A stretch of 64,000 nucleotides of DNA, from assembly GCA_013397695.1 (NCBI GenBank), contig VYZI01000029.1, positions 2,082,207 to 2,146,206 on the forward strand. The letters are read 5' to 3'. The stretch comes from Centropus unirufus (taxonomy: Eukaryota > Chordata > Aves > Cuculiformes > Centropidae). This document shows positions 62,833 through 64,000 of this stretch, piece after piece; within the stretch, counting starts at the first letter, position 1, and each line of letters begins with the position of its first letter. Under the pieces are notes generated by a model that saw nothing but the letters and a program-made list of their open reading frames with translations, was not told the origin of the DNA and made no database searches. The position numbers and the translations under genes were made by a program.

Positions 62833-63748
62833 GTAAGTCTGGCTTTCCTTCTTAAATTGGGTATTTCAAAGTTCAAACTCCTTTTTGCATTGTTTAACTT
62901 TATTGTAGGGGCATTGTATTAACTTCTGACCTCCAAACTCTATAAAGTAGATATCAGTGCAAGTGAGCCCCTTGAACAATTTTGCATGTGGCTGTAGCTG
63001 ACCGGACACAGCACTGCACATGCTTTATCTGTCTTCACAACAGGCAGCTCCAGCTCCTTCTGTGTGTCCATGGAAGTCCCACTGTCCCACAGTTACTGTA
63101 ATGTTTGGAAAAGTATCTGTGCTTGCCTAACTTCTGCTCTGAGGCAGTTATGCACTCCCCTACAGCACAGAAGCCTGTGTTTTATCCAGGATATTCTCAC
63201 TAAGGTTGACAGTCATAGATATAGTTCCCCCAGTCTGGCTGGATGTGATGCAGAATGCAGAGGACATTGTGGATCACTGCTGCTCAAAGACCTTCCATAA
63301 AGCAACAACATCTCAACAAAAATTCAAACCCTCCATGCAGTTACCTGGTGTCATGACATCCTCTTCCCTGTTGCCCTGAAATGCCTAAACTCTCAGCAGA
63401 TACAGTGGTTAAACCTTCTTTTCACCTCTTTTTATACTGGAAGTGCAAATAAGTTGAAGTTTAAGCATTTATGACAATTCAACTCTTTCTCTCGTTCCAT
63501 ACACATGCAATTCAAAGCAATAAAACAAAAGAGAGTATGTTACTTTTTTTTTTTTCTAATTCACTTTATTCCTGTTTGGCAGCAGTTCAATGTTCGTGCT
63601 GATGACAGGTCACAGATTGCTTCATTTTAGCTGTTTACTAAGTAAATCTTCACACATTTGCCTATGATATTTAATTTAAAAAGTTTAAAGAAAAGTAAAT
63701 TAAAAACTCACCTGCTTGTTCACCTCTGCCGCATTCTTTTTTCTCCAG
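62833..63748 (+). other. OPRM1: OPRM1 intron 2 (916 bp)
   Basis: GT-AG intron in phase 1, donor GTAAGT at 62833 and acceptor CTCCAG ending at 63748. It contains a T-run near 63545 and no repeat or gene that I recognise. The short open frame at 63064-63300 has no recognisable protein features and is taken as chance. The intron is also short (under about 1 kb) in mammals as I recall, so its size appears conserved. Confidence 0.93.
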
Positions 63749-64000
63749 GCTCTATTGACTGCACACTTACATTCTCCCACCCTGCGTGGTACTGGGAGAA
63801 CCTCCTGAAAATCTGTGTGTTCATCTTTGCCTTCATCATGCCAGTCCTGATCATTACCGTGTGCTATGGGCTGATGATTTTACGCCTGAAGAGCGTTCGC
63901 ATGTTATCTGGCTCCAAAGAGAAGGACAGGAACCTGCGAAGAATCACAAGGATGGTTCTTGTAGTGGTGGCAGTGTTTATTGTCTGCTGGACTCCCATCC
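63749..64000 (+). CDS. OPRM1: OPRM1 coding exon 3 (5' part): ECL2 through TM6, cut by window end
   Basis: The exon begins after TTTTTTCTCCAG (acceptor AG at 63747-63748) with GC, completing G223, and runs off the window. It encodes ECL2 with C227 (disulfide partner of C150), TM5 (about 237-268) with K243 and P254 (5.50), ICL3 (about 269-282) with the basic cluster K279, K281, R283, R286, R287 that contacts G protein, and TM6 to C302-W303-T304-P305-I306. The final base is C, consistent with the His that begins the next codon in mammalian mu receptors (6.52), but that codon is incomplete here. ICL3 keeps arginines R268 and R273 and S276, equivalent to human 260, 265 and 268, sites of known human variants. 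The mammalian exon is about 521 bp, so roughly half is visible. Confidence 0.96.

Larger units (their letters stand above)
49552..64000 (+). other. OPRM1: OPRM1 gene, coding exons 1-3 (3'-partial), mu-type opioid receptor
   Basis: This is the gene span from the start codon to the window edge. Three exons (49552-49865, 62480-62832, 63749-64000) join in frame through GT-AG introns with phases 2 and 1, giving 306 complete codons plus one base. The product is a class A GPCR of the opioid family: a Gi/o-coupled plasma-membrane receptor for enkephalins, beta-endorphin and opiates. The mu subtype, rather than delta, kappa or nociceptin, is assigned because TM1 to TM6, the ICL1 motif YTKMKTATN and ECL2 match mammalian mu almost residue for residue. 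Key residues seen are D124 (2.50), disulfide Cys C150 and C227, D157 (3.32, the amine anchor), N160 (sodium site), D174-R175-Y176, K243 (5.39) and the C302-W303-T304-P305 toggle motif. Numbering runs about 8 ahead of human because the N-terminus is longer. TM6 end, TM7 and the C-tail lie outside the window. Confidence 0.97.

Noticed and set aside
63064..63300. 78-codon frame in intron 2
   Set aside because: Between two well-defined exons, with no motif and no match to a known alternative OPRM1 exon.
1..64000. Search for CRISPR arrays, operons, tRNA or rRNA genes and unusual defence-type systems
   Set aside because: Nothing consistent with these was seen by eye. The window is vertebrate nuclear DNA and no cloverleaf-forming tRNA candidate was recognised.

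Overview
The window is vertebrate nuclear DNA, almost certainly from a bird. The evidence is an intron-split mu-type opioid receptor gene with a very GC-rich first exon, scattered CR1 LINE copies that end in the sauropsid 8-bp tail (ATTCTATG repeats), a few very old MIR/CR1-like relics, and compact introns. There are no operons, CRISPR arrays or other prokaryotic features. Nearly all open frames of 60-130 codons in the window are chance frames in AT-rich noncoding DNA.

Layout. (1) Positions 1 to about 49,080 are a gene-free intergenic stretch upstream of the receptor gene. It holds CR1 fragments (about 2.5, 9.4-9.6, 24.1-24.6, 28.7, 40.0-42.3 and 48.6 kb), decayed older repeats, a tetranucleotide microsatellite at 46.8 kb, a possible LTR-like block at 43.7-44.5 kb and an isolated CpG-rich patch at 18.89-19.14 kb. 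(2) About 49,085-50,350 is a CpG island with GC boxes and no obvious TATA box, covering the promoter and coding exon 1 of OPRM1 (49,552-49,865). (3) 49,866-62,479 is intron 1 (12.6 kb), with an RT-bearing CR1 relic at 59.1-60.6 kb and an antisense MIR-like relic at 51.8 kb. (4) 62,480-62,832 is exon 2, 62,833-63,748 is intron 2, and 63,749 to the window end is the 5' part of exon 3. The last coding exon(s) lie beyond the window.

The three exons join with consistent phases (AG|G, then G|GC) and give 306 complete residues of a class A GPCR. It is assigned to the mu opioid receptor from the near-identity of TM1-TM6 to the mammalian protein. The receptor is a plasma-membrane Gi/o-coupled receptor for enkephalins, endorphin and morphine-like alkaloids. 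The extracellular N-terminus diverges from mammals, is Gly/Ala/Pro-rich and carries five N-glycosylation sequons.

I found no sign of an undescribed molecular system. The points most worth checking are the overlapping upstream ATGs in strong context before the OPRM1 start, the CpG-rich patch about 30 kb upstream that could be an alternative promoter or exon, and the rearranged CR1 copies, one of which has a CR1-type 3' tail inserted inside its own body.
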